Source of the DNA: Cryptomeria japonica | Lineage: Eukaryota > Streptophyta > Pinopsida > Cupressales > Cupressaceae | Direction of reading: 5' to 3' | Assembly: GCF_030272615.1 (NCBI RefSeq) | Contig: NC_081413.1 | Location: 560,521,445-560,585,444 of the forward strand | Length of the DNA stretch: 64,000 nucleotides | Part shown: one piece after another, positions 11,690 through 23,575 of the stretch | Layout of the letters: each line of letters opens with the position of its first letter | Position numbering within the stretch: the stretch's first letter is position 1 | Program-made: the position numbers and the translations under genes | Notes under the pieces: model-generated | What the model was told of the DNA's origin: nothing | Databases searched by the model: none | What the model saw: only the letters and a program-made list of their open reading frames with translations

Positions 11690-12859
11690 GCTTCAAACTA
11701 AGTATGAAATAAACGTCAGGAAAATAGTTTTCTTACCAAGCTTTGTTATCACATTAATTGCTCCTTTACCCATAACTGCAACAATATTATCATTACCCAA
11801 TTTAATTTCTGATTTGATTGAAGTATCCAAATTCTCAAACAAATCTTTATTTCCAGTCATTTGATTACTACACCTATTGTTTAGAAACCATTTATTACTT
11901 GAACTTTCTTGAGTTGCATTGCATGTAATGAATAAAGACCCTAAACTACTCTTAGAAAAATTTACATTTTTTTTTCCCATATCTTATTGTTTCTTTGACA
12001 TTCATTGGCAAAGTGACCATTCTTCGTATAGTAATAACATTGCACATTTGATTTGTCATACCTTTGTTAAGTCCGATTGTTATTGCATTTTCTTGAGCTG
12101 AAATTTTGATTTCTCCTTCCTCTTGGATCTGGACTCCTTTTTTGTTCTCTTTGATAATTTTTTCTTCCTCTTCCTCTTCCTCTGAATCCTGAATTTCCTC
12201 TTCCTCTGAATCCTGGATTTCCTCTTCCTCTTCCTCTTCCTCTACCAAATGTCATTTGTGTTTTAAATGCATGCTCCAAAGAGGTATTGTCATTTTTTGT
12301 TACACCTGTCTTCATAATTTTTCAAAGAACCAACCAACTCATTTATAGAATATGTAGTTAAATTCTTAGATTCTTCAATCACCACAACAACAGAAGCAAT
12401 TTTTTTAAGCAAACTTCTTAAAACTTTCTCTTCAACCTTTTGATCTGTTAGCTCATCACCATTCTATCTTATTTGATTAACCAAATCTATAAGACGATAT
12501 GTAAATTGATCTACTCATTCAAAATTTCATTTGCAAATTTTCAAATTTTCTTCTAAGTGCTTGTAGTTTGTCAATTTTTACCTTACTAGTACCTTGATAT
12601 TGCTTGGCTGTAATGGCTTGATCCTTCCAACAACTGAATCATCCAATGCTTGTCCAATCATCTGCCCTTCTACTCTTTTGCCTATTTTCATCAAACATTT
12701 TCTTATCATCTGAACTCAAAGTAGACTCATCTTGTGGTTCTTTATAACTATGTCTGATAACTCACATGAATTAAATGTCAACTTTATTCTAAAAGCCCAA
12801 TAGTCATAATTCTTACGAGAAAATATAGGGACAAGAGGTTGAAAATTATCAGATACCAT
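11690..12859 (-). pseudogene. Copia gag, zinc knuckle and protease start
   Basis: Gag starts near 12859 with MVSDNFQPLVPIFSRKNYDYW, the usual start of plant Copia gag (UBN2 type), and continues through LVNQIRWNGDELTDQKVEEK. An arginine/glycine-rich tract (GRGRGRGNPGFRGRG, from a CTTCCT-rich stretch at 12120-12245) precedes a frameshifted CCHC knuckle. The protease active-site region near 11890 reads WFLNNRCSNQMTG where active elements have D-S/T-G; the catalytic D is replaced, so it is inactive. Confidence 0.8.
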
Positions 12860-13450
12860 CCTTTGATAAAAAAACAATACACTTCTTTACTTCTTTATAC
12901 TCAACAGCTACGGCCGTGCTTCTATAATTCCCTTGAATTCACAAACAACACTTTAAACCACTTTCAAATTAATCCAATCTCTCTTCAAATCAATATCAAA
13001 CCAATACCAAATTAGACAACTGTTAACCATAAAACTTCTTTACTTCTTTAATCGTAATATGAGTATATGCTGTAAAATCTACAAACACTGCAATTTACCA
13101 TACCATAAACAATGATCTTAGCGATCCTTTTTTTCTTTTGCACGATCTTGTTTCTCCAAAAATAACTCTGCCTTCTGGTCTTCCAAACAGCAGCAAACAG
13201 TAGTCAACAAACTCCTTGAATAAAATTGTGATATAAACGATCAACAACTTCCAGCAATAATCTTCAAACAACGATGAACTGTAATCTCTTTATTCCATCC
13301 TAGCTGGCGATCTTCTCCTCAGCGACAAAACTCACAACAATCCACTTTGGTGTGATTTCTTTCAACGGTAGACAAAGACGTGTGTACGCTGTTGAATAAA
13401 CTATGGCAGCGATGAATCACATGAGTCATTCCAATTTCTGCCAATCCTCT

Positions 13451-13468
13451 AACCTGGCTCTGACACCA
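13451..13468 (-). promoter_or_regulatory. Copia primer binding site
   Basis: The minus strand reads TGGTGTCAGAGCCAGGTT just inside the 5' LTR (6 bp from its CACA end). This is close to the initiator-Met tRNA complement (TGGTATCAGAGC) common in plant Copia elements. Confidence 0.75.
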
Positions 13469-13474
13469 TTTTGA

Positions 13475-13728
13475 TGTGGGCAGAGGCAAGGAGAAACAGA
13501 GAACAATATGCTATGGCTCAAAAAAAAACACTGATTTTTGTTTTATAAAAAAGCTGTTTTTTGTTTTACAAAAAAAACTGATTTTTCACTGTTTTTACTT
13601 CACAAGAGCCTCTTATATAGAGGAGAATAGAAGTATTTGGAAGATTCGAACTTAGCTAATAAGATACATCATAACGAGGATTCTAGAACATCTAGAATAC
13701 TATAGAAATTACATTTATATTTCTAACA
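13475..13728 (-). repeat. Copia 5' LTR (254 bp)
   Basis: Minus strand starts TGTTAGAAATATAAATG and ends TGCCCACA, with TG...CA termini. A short remnant of the same LTR is at 9510-9561. Contains A- and T-rich runs around 13520-13580. Confidence 0.78.
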
Positions 13729-14400
13729 CTTTAGGCTGGTTGATATTAAGTAATTATGCCACAAAACGAGAAGAGATATCGGAATTAACTCGATATCTTT
13801 CCTCAGAACTAAGAAATCCCACCCAAGAATGAGATGAATGTAGCTGCTATTTTGAGCCTATCAGTTTCTTTAAACACCGGATCCAGATGAGCAAGAAATG
13901 AAACCAATAACACCATTTGACGTTTCACATCATTCAGACTGATGGAAGTATCCATCAGTGTTCCTTCCGTACTAACAAAGATTCAGATCTTACTCTCTAC
14001 AGAGTTCAATCTACCCACCCAACTTTGAAGCTTGCATTGTGGGAAGGATTGTTGATGCTGGTATTTAAAAAGCTAAACCCCATCTTTGCAAACATTTATT
14101 TCAGCTTCAAAGTACTCCTTAGTCTATCAAAAACATTACATGGATAAAAATGCCATGCTTTCTACTCATGTGAGAAATAAATTTGAGCAATGCATCGAAT
14201 CAAGAAAATATTGCAAGGATTTGTGTGTAGCCAAACACAAGCCCAATCTTGTAACCTTATAAAATTCTACAACAAAATTGTATGAAAATTGACTTGAATG
14301 AATGAGCTAGCGGGGCACCCCATCTACCCCAAACATATCTCTGAGCATGAAAACTATAGCCACCTATTTGCCAAGACTAAACTTCCAAAACAACTCGAAA
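13729..14400. other. Right part of interrupted ORF, then unassigned sequence
   Basis: 13729-13860 continues the frame interrupted by the Copia element (minus strand, one stop). From about 13870 to 14400 no gene is supported; the 76-residue plus-strand frame at 13917-14147 has no recognisable features and is probably chance or LINE antisense. Confidence 0.4.
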
Positions 14401-15320
14401 TGGCTATATAGAAACATAATCAATCACCCTACCATCTACAACCAAGTTTTCCAATGAGTCAGCATATTTGTTTGCCTCCCTATATACATGATTAATTCTA
14501 TAAGATTCGGATGGCTGAATAATTTCTAATGCTTCCCCAAGTGTGGTTGTACATGCGAGTTTGGAGTAGTTCCCATCCTCAAGGAATAGATAATTACTAT
14601 GAAATTCCTTTCAACTTTGACCTTATGTAGATTTAGGTCTCTAAATTTTTGTAAACTCAATATGAGAAATTTAAGTTTACCCTAATATTTTTTCAATTGA
14701 AAGGGGATTAGCCATCATTGCCATGATGGCCCTCTTCAAATCTTTGATCACATAGCAAAGCCCTAAATTTCTAGGTTTCCACTCAATGTTCCATCAAAAT
14801 TCATCTTTATCCAACAGTTCTTAAGTGCTCAATTGGCTAAATCTCTTAACTTCGCTGTCTCCAAACCACCAGGGCCAACAATAGGGTTTTTTAAAATCTA
14901 AACCACCTCTTTTTCATACATGCATCCCAGACACAAAATGTGCATTGTTTGCTAGAGAAACACCTTATTGAGATATTGCCAACCTCAACAATTGAGGGTT
15001 ATATCTTAAGATTCCACCTTCATCTGTTTATTTTGAAACATTCTTCTGTTTCTCTCTTCCAAATTTCTCATATGACAATGGACCGACGAATTTTCCAATG
15101 AAAATAATAGGTAGAACCTTTCTTAGTGCATACTTCCATCCCAGCTTAGCACACACCCAAATCCAACATTTTTATGAAAAATGGAAATTGAGAAACAAGT
15201 GGTCGACATTCTCTTCGTTACTTCAACACAAATCACACCTCAAGAGTTCCTCATAATCCATCCTTTTAAATCTATCCATTATCAATACTTTCCCCCGAAG
15301 GGATGCTTACAAAAAAATGC
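14400..15320 (-). mobile_element. Degenerate LINE remnant (zf-RVT plus RNase H tail)
   Basis: Minus strand: IMDRFKRMDYEELLRCDLC, then NEENVDHLFLNFHFS and KCWIWVCAKLGWK (zf-RVT). Much decayed sequence follows, then INHVYREANKYADSLEN, the C-terminal end of an RNase H domain. The same domain order occurs at 5898-7000, so these are two copies of related LINEs. Many stops; inactive. Confidence 0.7.
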
Positions 15321-15329
15321 CTGCTTTAG

Positions 15330-17755
15330 GTAGACAAAATTTGTGCTAGCACAAATAAAAAATAATGGCCACTTTCATGGAACCACATTCCTTTAGATGC
15401 CGAAAACTTAGTCAAACAGGGCCAACAGATGTTGCAGAGATCTATTAATCTTATTGCAATGCCAAAATATTTAGCCGTGAAAAATCATAACAAGCTATAG
15501 AGGCTAAAACAATGCAATAGTAGTGAAAATATTTGTCTTACACACTTTACAGAAAATTGTCAGATGTAATAGGAAAAAAAAAAAATTATATGTTGCAAGA
15601 ATAGTCTGAGGCCACAGGAACACGCTGAAAAATGTTGGAGGCCACAGGAACACGCTGAAAAATGTTGGAGGAGTTTTAATGCATAATAACTACTCATTAA
15701 ATACCCAAAAGCACAAGCAAGTCAACTCATAAATTAAAACATTAACAAGAAATAATAAGATTTAAAAGAGCAATATTTTATTATTTGGTCAAAATATAGT
15801 CTCCTTACAATAACTTACAATAATTTATGCAATAATTCTTGTAAGCTGGTTTGTGCCCTTGTGCCTTTTCCTATTGTTCTCTTCTATTCTCTGTTGCTTT
15901 CATTTTCTCTGTTTTTTCTTTTCCTATCCTTTTCTTCTTCTTAAAATCCTTCTAAATCTGGAAGCCTCTCCAATAATCCCCTTATTTTTGAATTAAAAAA
16001 TCCCTCCTAAACCTATATCCTATCGATTTGGCTTCCTCTTGAGGAATAAATGTAGTTGTACATGGATAGTTGCTACCTCAAAGAGTGAAAAAAAAATAAA
16101 AATTTAAAATTGAAAAAAGATATTTTTTTCACAACATTCCAACATATCATTCAATCAAACAGACTGTGTCAATTTAAAACCACAACGGTCCAATATATCA
16201 CTCAACCATACACTATTCAATATGTACTTATTCAATTCATGAAAAATCTTTTATAGCTTTTCTACCTTTGGACAACATAAAATCTATTACACATAAATAG
16301 ACATTGATAATGGTCTAAGGCAATTACTATTTGCATTCAGGCAATTTTCACTTATCAATATTAACCGAATAAATATCTTAAACAAACAATTTGATATTAC
16401 AAGGCATTGTAAGATTCTTAGATTGCTTATCCACATTAGGATAAGACATTGATAATCCACACTAGGCTTACCTCTCAATCTAAATCAATTACACCAACTT
16501 CATTAAATAACTCCACCTAATTACTTCAATCCATAGAATTTACCTCAACTATATGAAAATCAATTATAATGTACTATCCTTTAGATTTTGTTCGACCCTT
16601 TTTTTTATACAAATTAAAATAATCATAACATATTAGTCTACGGATACCTTGCAAAGTTTAAATCATATGTCTAATGTTACATGTAGGTAAAGATATCAAC
16701 CTCTGAAACTTTAATTTATCAATCATCACACATGATAAAAACTTTAGAAATACATAGGATTAGTCAATAATCAGTTTATTAAAATCGTAAATAAGTAATT
16801 ATTATTGTCACATTCATTACACCATTTCACAAAAGAACCTATTAATGATAATTTATATCTAACTCAGCTAGCATCAAACACAATGATCATCTCATCAACA
16901 TTATTTGTGAAAGAATGTGACTGAAGTGGTCCTAATTAACATATATGAAAGCGTTGTTTCACCTTCCAAGTAATTCATAGGCAATTAACCATACGAAAGT
17001 AACATTCATAAAATGCTTAATTTAATTTAAAGCTAATCAATGGACCAAACTTACAATAGAAAATCTACTACTTAGAATCACACCTAGAATAAAAATTTGG
17101 CTCTATGCCAATTCTTCAAAGAAAGTGTCCAATTCTCTTTTACACCTGCAATAAGTTTAGCAAAAAATAAAAAATATTAAGACCATGAAAATAAATTGTA
17201 ATTACATATGCATTATTAAGCATACAATTATGTTTCAAATTGCATTTGATTTGAAACTATCAAACATAACTTATATATAAATCTTTTTATCTTCAGAACA
17301 GTTAGACTAGACCTAGTTTTACTAGTTGGAAATATTTCTACAAAATGAAGGTTTGTAAAGCATAAACGAAGATCTAAGAACTTAAGTATCCAAACTTGAA
17401 GAGAATTAATGTTATAAAACATAAACACAAAATAAAAAATGTAATAATAGCATGAATATAATTAGTTATCTATTATAGATTCCAAACATATAAAACTCAC
17501 AAAGCATTTATCTCGTTGTATGTTCATATTGTGCTTCATACAGTACTTCTCTCTTTTCCACTGCCAAAATCTAACTATGAATTCTTCTAATTTTTAGTTG
17601 TCTTCTTAAGTCCTTTCCTCATTGTTTCTTGTATTTGCAACAATACACTTGAAATATAATGCATAGGAATCTGCACCACCATTTACATAAACAAATCACA
17701 TGATATCAACACTACTCTTCGAACGTTAAAGCTTCCATAATTAAATAAAATTGGA
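15330..17755. other. AT-rich region with a 30-bp tandem duplication
   Basis: No gene supported. At 15609-15670 a 30-bp unit (core ccacaggaacacgctg) is duplicated perfectly. A CT-rich stretch lies at 15880-15960. Short frames at 16287-16478 and 17228-17428 have no recognisable features. Confidence 0.6.
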
Positions 17756-18080
17756 AACAATATGCTACTATAACTTTATGCTCGCAACATTTTATTAATA
17801 ATTTATAATTGACATATAGATTTTATTTTAAATATTTGAATTTATTATTTTTAAAATTATTAAGATCTATAATACTCTTTATACATTTTAAAGATCACTA
17901 AAGAAAGAAGATAGTAAATGTACTATGAAGAGGGGAAAAAAAAGCCCAATCTTTTCAATATTATATTATTTTATTGTTTATATCATGATTTCAAGATTGA
18001 CATCCATATGCTACTCTTGTATAGTATGCATATTAGGAATGGGTAAAATAACTTTATACTCATATTTAATGATACAAATA
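17756..18080. repeat. Orphan F-box-unit 3' flank module
   Basis: Matches the downstream flank of the F-box copies (compare 1200-1450, 20460-20780, 46620-46930) but no FBD exon is adjacent. Evidence of at least one further lost or rearranged copy. Confidence 0.55.
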
Positions 18081-18086
18081 TGAAAT

Positions 18087-18356
18087 TTAACTAGAGAATT
18101 CAAATAAACTGAGAACAACAAATAAAATAAAGATGTTCCCAACTCCCTTAACTTGGGACAAAGACTTTAGAGACAGAACATGCTGAAAAGAAACAAGGCA
18201 GAGATTTTGAAAGGCTTCCGCAACCTTAGACCTAGGTTTTGAGATGGTTCCCAGAACCACAAAAAATGGTTTTGAAGTGGCTCCCTCAACCAGCTTGGAG
18301 TAAAACATAGGCCTTAACATGGAAAGATCCACCATGTTTTTATGTTTAATATTCAA
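18087..18356 (-). other. Unrecognised 89-residue ORF
   Basis: A minus-strand frame with the segment LGTISKPRSKVAEAFQNL. It has weak similarity by eye to LGDKSKLNMKVWGAFQNP in the reading at 47757-48221, suggesting a shared repeat family, not a gene. No known domain seen. Confidence 0.25.
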
Positions 18357-18839
18357 TAATTATTTAATTGAAAATGATTGTAACAAAAATTGTCAAATCT
18401 AATTATAAAAATAATTTTAAAAAATTGAAGTAAACATACATATAAATATAATAATCATTCTAGTTATTATAAATTTTTAAATTTATTTATTTAATTATAC
18501 ATCAAGCATTATTTGAAGGATCAAGTAACTTCTATATAATTTAGAAACATCAGATTTATAGTCTTATCAGTCATTATCATGGTAACAATTGTATGTAACA
18601 AATTGTATGCTCTTACTAAATTATGGTAAACTTCCAATGTTAAGTTCATCCCTAGATCTAGATCCAAACCTTGAGAGTCATTTATAATGGCCTTTCTTAC
18701 ATATACCTTCCTTAAAATAAGGCTTTGTAGTTCATAAACTAATAATAGAGAGTATCCAACCTCATATCTTAATGAGATCTCCAACTCGTATATAAATCAT
18801 AGCCATTAATTGATCTTCTCTTCAATCAATCCATTCATG

Positions 18840-20000
18840 ATGATATGATTCAAAATGCATTCAAATTAAGTGTTAGCTCCATGCCAATGCGGATGTACTA
18901 ACACATATATATCTATATAATGAAAAGCTAATGTGTACATTGCATTTACATATAGTGACTAGCCCACACAATAGTCATGTATACATAAAGTGAATGATTT
19001 AGTGATCATTTCAATTATAATCTAAGGGTGAGGAAAATGATACAATGAGGAAAAGGGCTGTGATACAAGCTACAACAAGAAATCCATATTTAATAATAGT
19101 GAGAAGACGGGGTTAACAATCTAACCAAATTATCAAAGTTTAAGTTACAAGAAGAGAACCATAATTAAAATAGTGAGCTATTCATGCTATGATAACAAAT
19201 ACATTCCATTAAAGTGTTATCTCCATGCCAATATTAATGCACTAACACACATATATCCATATAATGAATATCCCATGTGTACATTGCATTTACATATAGT
19301 GACTAGCCAACACAATAGTCATATATACATAAAGTAACTAGCTTAAACAACATTTCAATTATAATCTAAGTTGAGGAAAAGGGTAGGGTAAGGAAAAGGG
19401 CCTAATCCAAGTTACAACAAGAGAACCATAATTGAAAACAATGAGTGATCAACAAGAATATAAAAGTTTGAGTTACAACAAAAGAACCATAATTAAAAAC
19501 ATTGAGCTAGACATGGTATGCTAGAAAATGCATTCCAATCAAGTGTTTTCTCCATGCCAATACATAATAAAAAATTGTGAGAATCATAATCAAAATTTGA
19601 GTTTCAACAAGAGAACCATAATTAAAAATAGAATCACAATCAGTCATCAACTAGAATATCAAGATTCAAACTAAAACTACCAAAGAAAAAAAAGTTACAT
19701 TAACAAAACAAATACATTTTATTAACAAAATTTTAATCATAATAATGATTATATTCAATAAACAACTAAATTTTAGAAAATCATATGATAAATTTTCGAA
19801 TCATATACACTCAACCATTTTTGAAGATGAAAAGTAAGAGAACCCTAATTAAAAATAGTAAATGAGATAGGGTTCATGAATTTTTATCAACCAAAGAGTC
19901 AAAGCTCAAATTAAAACAAGAGAACCATAATTAAGTCAAGGCTCATAACCAATAATTAACTAGAGTATAAAATTTTAAACCGAAACTACCAAAATAGAAT
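18840..20000. repeat. Tandem repeat, period about 325-345 bp, with short subrepeats
   Basis: The anchor phrase gtgtta/ttctccatgccaat occurs at about 18871, 19217 and 19541, each followed by the same block (acatatagtgactagcc, then caacatttcaattataatc). The third unit has lost about 190 bp compared with its duplicate at 45313. A short phrase, gagaaccataattaaaa, recurs every few tens of bases through 19140-19930. No coding capacity seen. Confidence 0.75.
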
Positions 20001-21610
20001 GAGTTATGTTAACAAACTAAAAATTCTATTACAATTATCTTCAATACAAAACTAGATTAAGAAAATTCATATGATTAAAAATTAAATCATGTGTCAGGGA
20101 TGTAGATGCCAATGAAGTAGGCAATGTAGTCATGGAGGTGGAAGAGGAGTGGGCAATCATATTGGGCCCATTCTTCATCCTTTTGGGGTCCAATGCAAAT
20201 GTAATACTATTTATTATCAATATAAGGCGCTATCCCCATAATAGATAGCACTTATCTTTAAAAAAATAGAAAAATTTAGAGATGAAGAACAAGAATATTA
20301 AAGTGCTTTTTATACATATATAAAAACTATCTATTTATATAACTGGAAGCAACCATCATTATTTTCAAATATAAAGTTATCTAATCAATATGTAAAAATC
20401 AACCTATAATATTAAACCTTCCATTGTTAAATAAAGCCAAGAATAATATATGGCTACAACTTTCTTATTCACTCACAACTTTTTAATAATAATTTAATCT
20501 CTAAATATAAATCTTATTTAAAAAATTATTTTTTATTATTTTTAAGATCCATAATCTTGTTTATACATTTTAAGATTTGAAGATTACTAAGAAAGCAAAA
20601 GGAAAATATACTATGAAGAAGGAAAAAAATCTTATCTTTTCAATATTTCATTATTTTACAATTTATTCTTTCAGTTCATGGTACATATCCTACTCTTTTC
20701 AGAACTGTGTAGATTGAGAGTGTGCCAGAAAAATTTATTTCTATTCATACCATAAACCCTAAATTAAATGTTGAATTAATTAAAACAAAATTAAATTAAC
20801 ACTTACAATTATTCAATTTGTAAGAACATATTTTGAAAAGAAATCATTGAATTTTAAAAAAAATATTAAATATTTGTAAACTTTACCAAAACCGTTACAG
20901 AAATCATTAAATGTTATAGTAACAATACTGGCCATTAAAAAATAGCCAGTAATCTTGACAAGGAAAAATAGTCTTTAAAGAGATTGCATATTGCAGGAAA
21001 CAGTTTACTATCTTTTATAAAATTGACCATTAAGAGAATAGAATGGTTATCCATATTTTGCTAACCTACCACTAATATTCAAACAACTTGCAGCAATCAA
21101 ACAATTTGACAAACATAGAAAGCAATGGGAACATGGACAGATGGAAGTAGTTTATTACTGTATGCATACATGCCCAATGGAAGCTTATTTAGATGGTAGA
21201 TCCATCACGTCAAACTAATATCTTTTACTCTATTATTTAGTTTTTGATAAGTGAATCACGACCAACATTTGTTTGTTACTCACCTTTAATCGATGTCTTT
21301 GTTCGAACTTTAGAATATCCTAAACTCTGTAATGATCACACAATTCACAAGTTTCTGTTGGATTCATTGGCCATCTTCCTGTGGCAGTAAACAATCTTGA
21401 TTTTGAGATATCCTTTTCCAAATCGGTCAATTTGTTTCTCATGATTCTAGGGCAGTGTTCAGGAAGAAAAACCTAGTTACACTTAATGAACCATTTTTAA
21501 GAAGAAAACCAAGAAAAGTCACTGCCTGTCCACCCTTGTCTGCCCCAATATGAGCATGCACCATCTTCAAATTTGGCAATGTCACCTCTGCTACTGAAAT
21601 CTCATCTGTC
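19200..21610. repeat. Segmental duplication unit B (pairs with 44975-47744)
   Basis: Nearly colinear with 44975-47744: tandem repeat, LINE tail, AT-rich flank, FBD exon. In the partner the sequence stops inside the FBD exon at 47744. Differences include an internal deletion in the LINE tail here and a lost repeat part. Confidence 0.85.
20095..20275 (+). mobile_element. LINE 3' end (truncated, internally deleted)
   Basis: Short coding remnant (VMEVEEEWAIILGPF frame) followed by a 3' tail with caatataaggcgctatcccc, gatagcactt and an A-rich end. The duplicate at 46045-46450 keeps about 200 bp more. The same tail occurs at 31870-31935. Confidence 0.65.
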
Positions 21611-22765
21611 ATCTCCTGCATCAGTCATGATGTGGGTTTATTCGTATATACAAGAATTTGAAAGATACAATGTTATTCCACAAATATAAAAGGTCCAAAA
21701 GATAATATAGAAATATCATTCTCTACCAATCACTGATTGAGATTATTTAACTCCATACAAAATACTAACCTGGAAACACTGGCCATGTATTGTCAACTCT
21801 TCAAGCATAGGAAAACTGTTAAGAACAGTAACACTGGGAATTCCTCGATTAACGGCATTGCCTGTATTGTAATTTTGAAGAACAATTTTTTTAACAGATT
21901 CCGCTCTTGAAATTCCTTGTAATAATTTAAGCCCTGTGAATGGCCCAAAATCCATAAGGCTGATTTCCATCAAGCGCGGGCAAGCTATCTCCAAAGATAT
22001 ATCAGGTCTTAGAATTCCTAGATTTAAGTACGTGAGATTGAAAGAACGTAAATTCAAGTTTTTCAACCCGAAACAACTGGAAATCATCAAATTTTTAAGA
22101 TGTGGGCACAAGTCCATGAATCCTTCAAACATAGCATCATCCACATTCCAAATATCCACACAATAAATTGTTTTCAATGATCGCAAAGTCCCAAAATTAG
22201 TGGGTACCTTGGGAAAATTGATGTTATTCACTATTATGGTGGTGAGGTTGTCACACCTAAAAATAGAGTCCCCAAGCTCCGCGATGGAAGAAGCTTTAAA
22301 CCTCATCTTTCGATCTCTACGAGTGATTTGTAGTTCCATGCGTTCCACCTGTTTTTCAGCTGCAAGACGAATCCAATTGTTCAAATCGACAGCCTTTGGG
22401 TCATCCAAGGCAACTTGAAGACACAAATTGTGAAGACGAGCATCGAGGTGGAGCAGAGCATTGTTAATTATGGCCTGTATTTTGTCATCCTTTTGTTTCT
22501 CAAAATCTTCGCTACAAAATTTGAGGATGGGTATTTTCCTCCACAAGAATCGCCATCTTTGCGAGAGTAGGGAAGAGCGTACGACATCTCTGTAAGAAAT
22601 CTTTGACAAAATATGATTTAAAAGAACATCATCTGATAATGCAGATAACCTGTCTGTTGCGGATGCTCTTACCATTAACCTTGTCCCTGCTGATGTCTTA
22701 CTTTCTCTTACCTTGTGTCTGCAATTACTATGCGGAATGGGGAAACTACAGAGAGCGCCCATCAT
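21439..22765 (-). CDS. F-box/LRR/FBD protein, copy 2 (nearly intact, C-terminus frameshifted)
   Basis: Probable SCF ubiquitin-ligase substrate receptor by family. Exon 1 (22765-21770, 332 codons) starts MMGALCSFPIPHSNCRHK. The F-box is at residues about 37-83 (DRLSALSDDVLLNHILSKIS, then SLLSQRWRFLWRKIP). LRR-type segments follow, such as IFRCDNLTTIIVNNINFPKV, LCPHLKNLMISSCFGLKNL and ACPRLMEISLMDF, ending MLEELTIHGQCFQ. The donor CCAG/GTTAGT at 21770 and acceptor ATGCAG/GAG at 21615 define a 154-bp phase-0 intron. Exon 2 starts EMTDEISVAEVTLPNLK (FBD). Relative to copies 1 and 3, one G is missing after VTR, so the frame ends early at 21439 (FFFLNTALES) and the last third of FBD is lost. Without splicing the frame stops at 21743. 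It could be expressed as a truncated protein or be a recent pseudogene. Confidence 0.8.
21616..21769 (-). other. Intron of F-box copy 2
   Basis: 154-bp intron bounded by GTTAGT and ATGCAG on the minus strand; phase 0. The matching intron in copy 3 (42633-42743) is 111 bp. Inferred from sequence comparison only. Confidence 0.7.
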
Positions 22766-22874
22766 GCAGAATGTGGAGTAACAAACTGCAGATTTATAAT
22801 ATCAAGATTCAATCCAACATTTGTGCTGCGGAATATCACATATATAATAATACTAGCATGATCTCCAGAGAAAT

Positions 22875-22883
22875 CTATATAGA
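22875..22883 (-). promoter_or_regulatory. Probable TATA box of F-box copy 2
   Basis: Minus strand TCTATATAG about 110 bp upstream of the first ATG. The same position in copy 3 reads CTACATAG, disrupting the motif; copy 1 keeps TATATAG. Confidence 0.6.
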
Positions 22884-23575
22884 AGACTATCGAGGGAGAA
22901 ATTAAATAAACCCTAATTTTTTTCATAATAGTAACATTAATTTGAATCGTAACTCTAACAATTATCCTCACTTTAACCATAATTGAATTTTAAATGATTT
23001 ATCATTCACACGACCTAATCGTATCTATCACTGAATCCTAAGCTTTATTTCTATTATATTATATTTACATTAATATTATAATACTATCTTATTATATTAT
23101 AAGAGATTTATGTTTAAATATATAATTTTACATTGTTATATTATAATATATTATATTAATTTATATTAAAATTTTAAAAATTAGATTAATTTTAATTCTA
23201 ATCTAAATTACCATAATCCCAACCTTAAATGAATATTAATTGTAATTAAACTCTAACTTTAATCTTATTATAATTGAATCATACTTCTAGTTGAAATGTA
23301 ACACTAAACCTAACCCTAACAAAAATTGTACCAAAATTGAACCATGAGAGTAATGCTAAGTGAACAGTTACTCTAAAATCTAACCTTGGGTTTTTTCCCT
23401 CTAGCTTGGTAGGGGTTTTGTAAGGTTGCAACTTAGTTTAGTGTTAGAGTTAGGTTTTAATTTGTGTATGATTTTTGTGTTTAATCTTGCTTAGTGTTTA
23501 ATTAGGATTAGGGTTCTTGTCTAATTTCATTTACTATTCAAATCGGTTCATAATTAGGGTAAATTTGGTTTAGTT

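Larger units (their letters stand above)
9510..13728 (-). mobile_element. Degenerate Ty1/Copia retrotransposon
   Basis: A complete-outline but dead Copia element of 4219 bp. LTRs lie at 13475-13728 (5' in element sense) and 9510-9561 (3', internally deleted). The PBS is TGGTGTCAGAGCC, and an AAGGGGACTAT polypurine-like tract precedes the 3' LTR. Domain order on the minus strand is gag, zinc knuckle, protease, integrase, RT start and RNase H end. The RT core is deleted and stops are scattered. Flanks attta (before 9510) and cttta (after 13728) agree at 4 of 5 bases, fitting a 5-bp target duplication with one later change. Confidence 0.85.
21298..23330. repeat. Segmental duplication unit C (pairs with 42315-44252)
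   Basis: Contains F-box copy 2 with its promoter and about 500 bp of upstream flank. Closely repeated at 42315-44252 (copy 3). The partner is not followed by unit B in the same order, so the duplicated blocks are permuted. Confidence 0.87.

Noticed and set aside
11952-12248. Glu-rich ORF that could look like an acidic nuclear protein
   Set aside because: Shifted frame of the arginine/glycine-rich gag tract of the Copia element; the RG frame and knuckle order fit gag.
18840-20000. CRISPR-like or direct-repeat array
   Set aside because: Long units of about 330 bp with no unique spacers, in a plant nuclear context; an ordinary tandem repeat.
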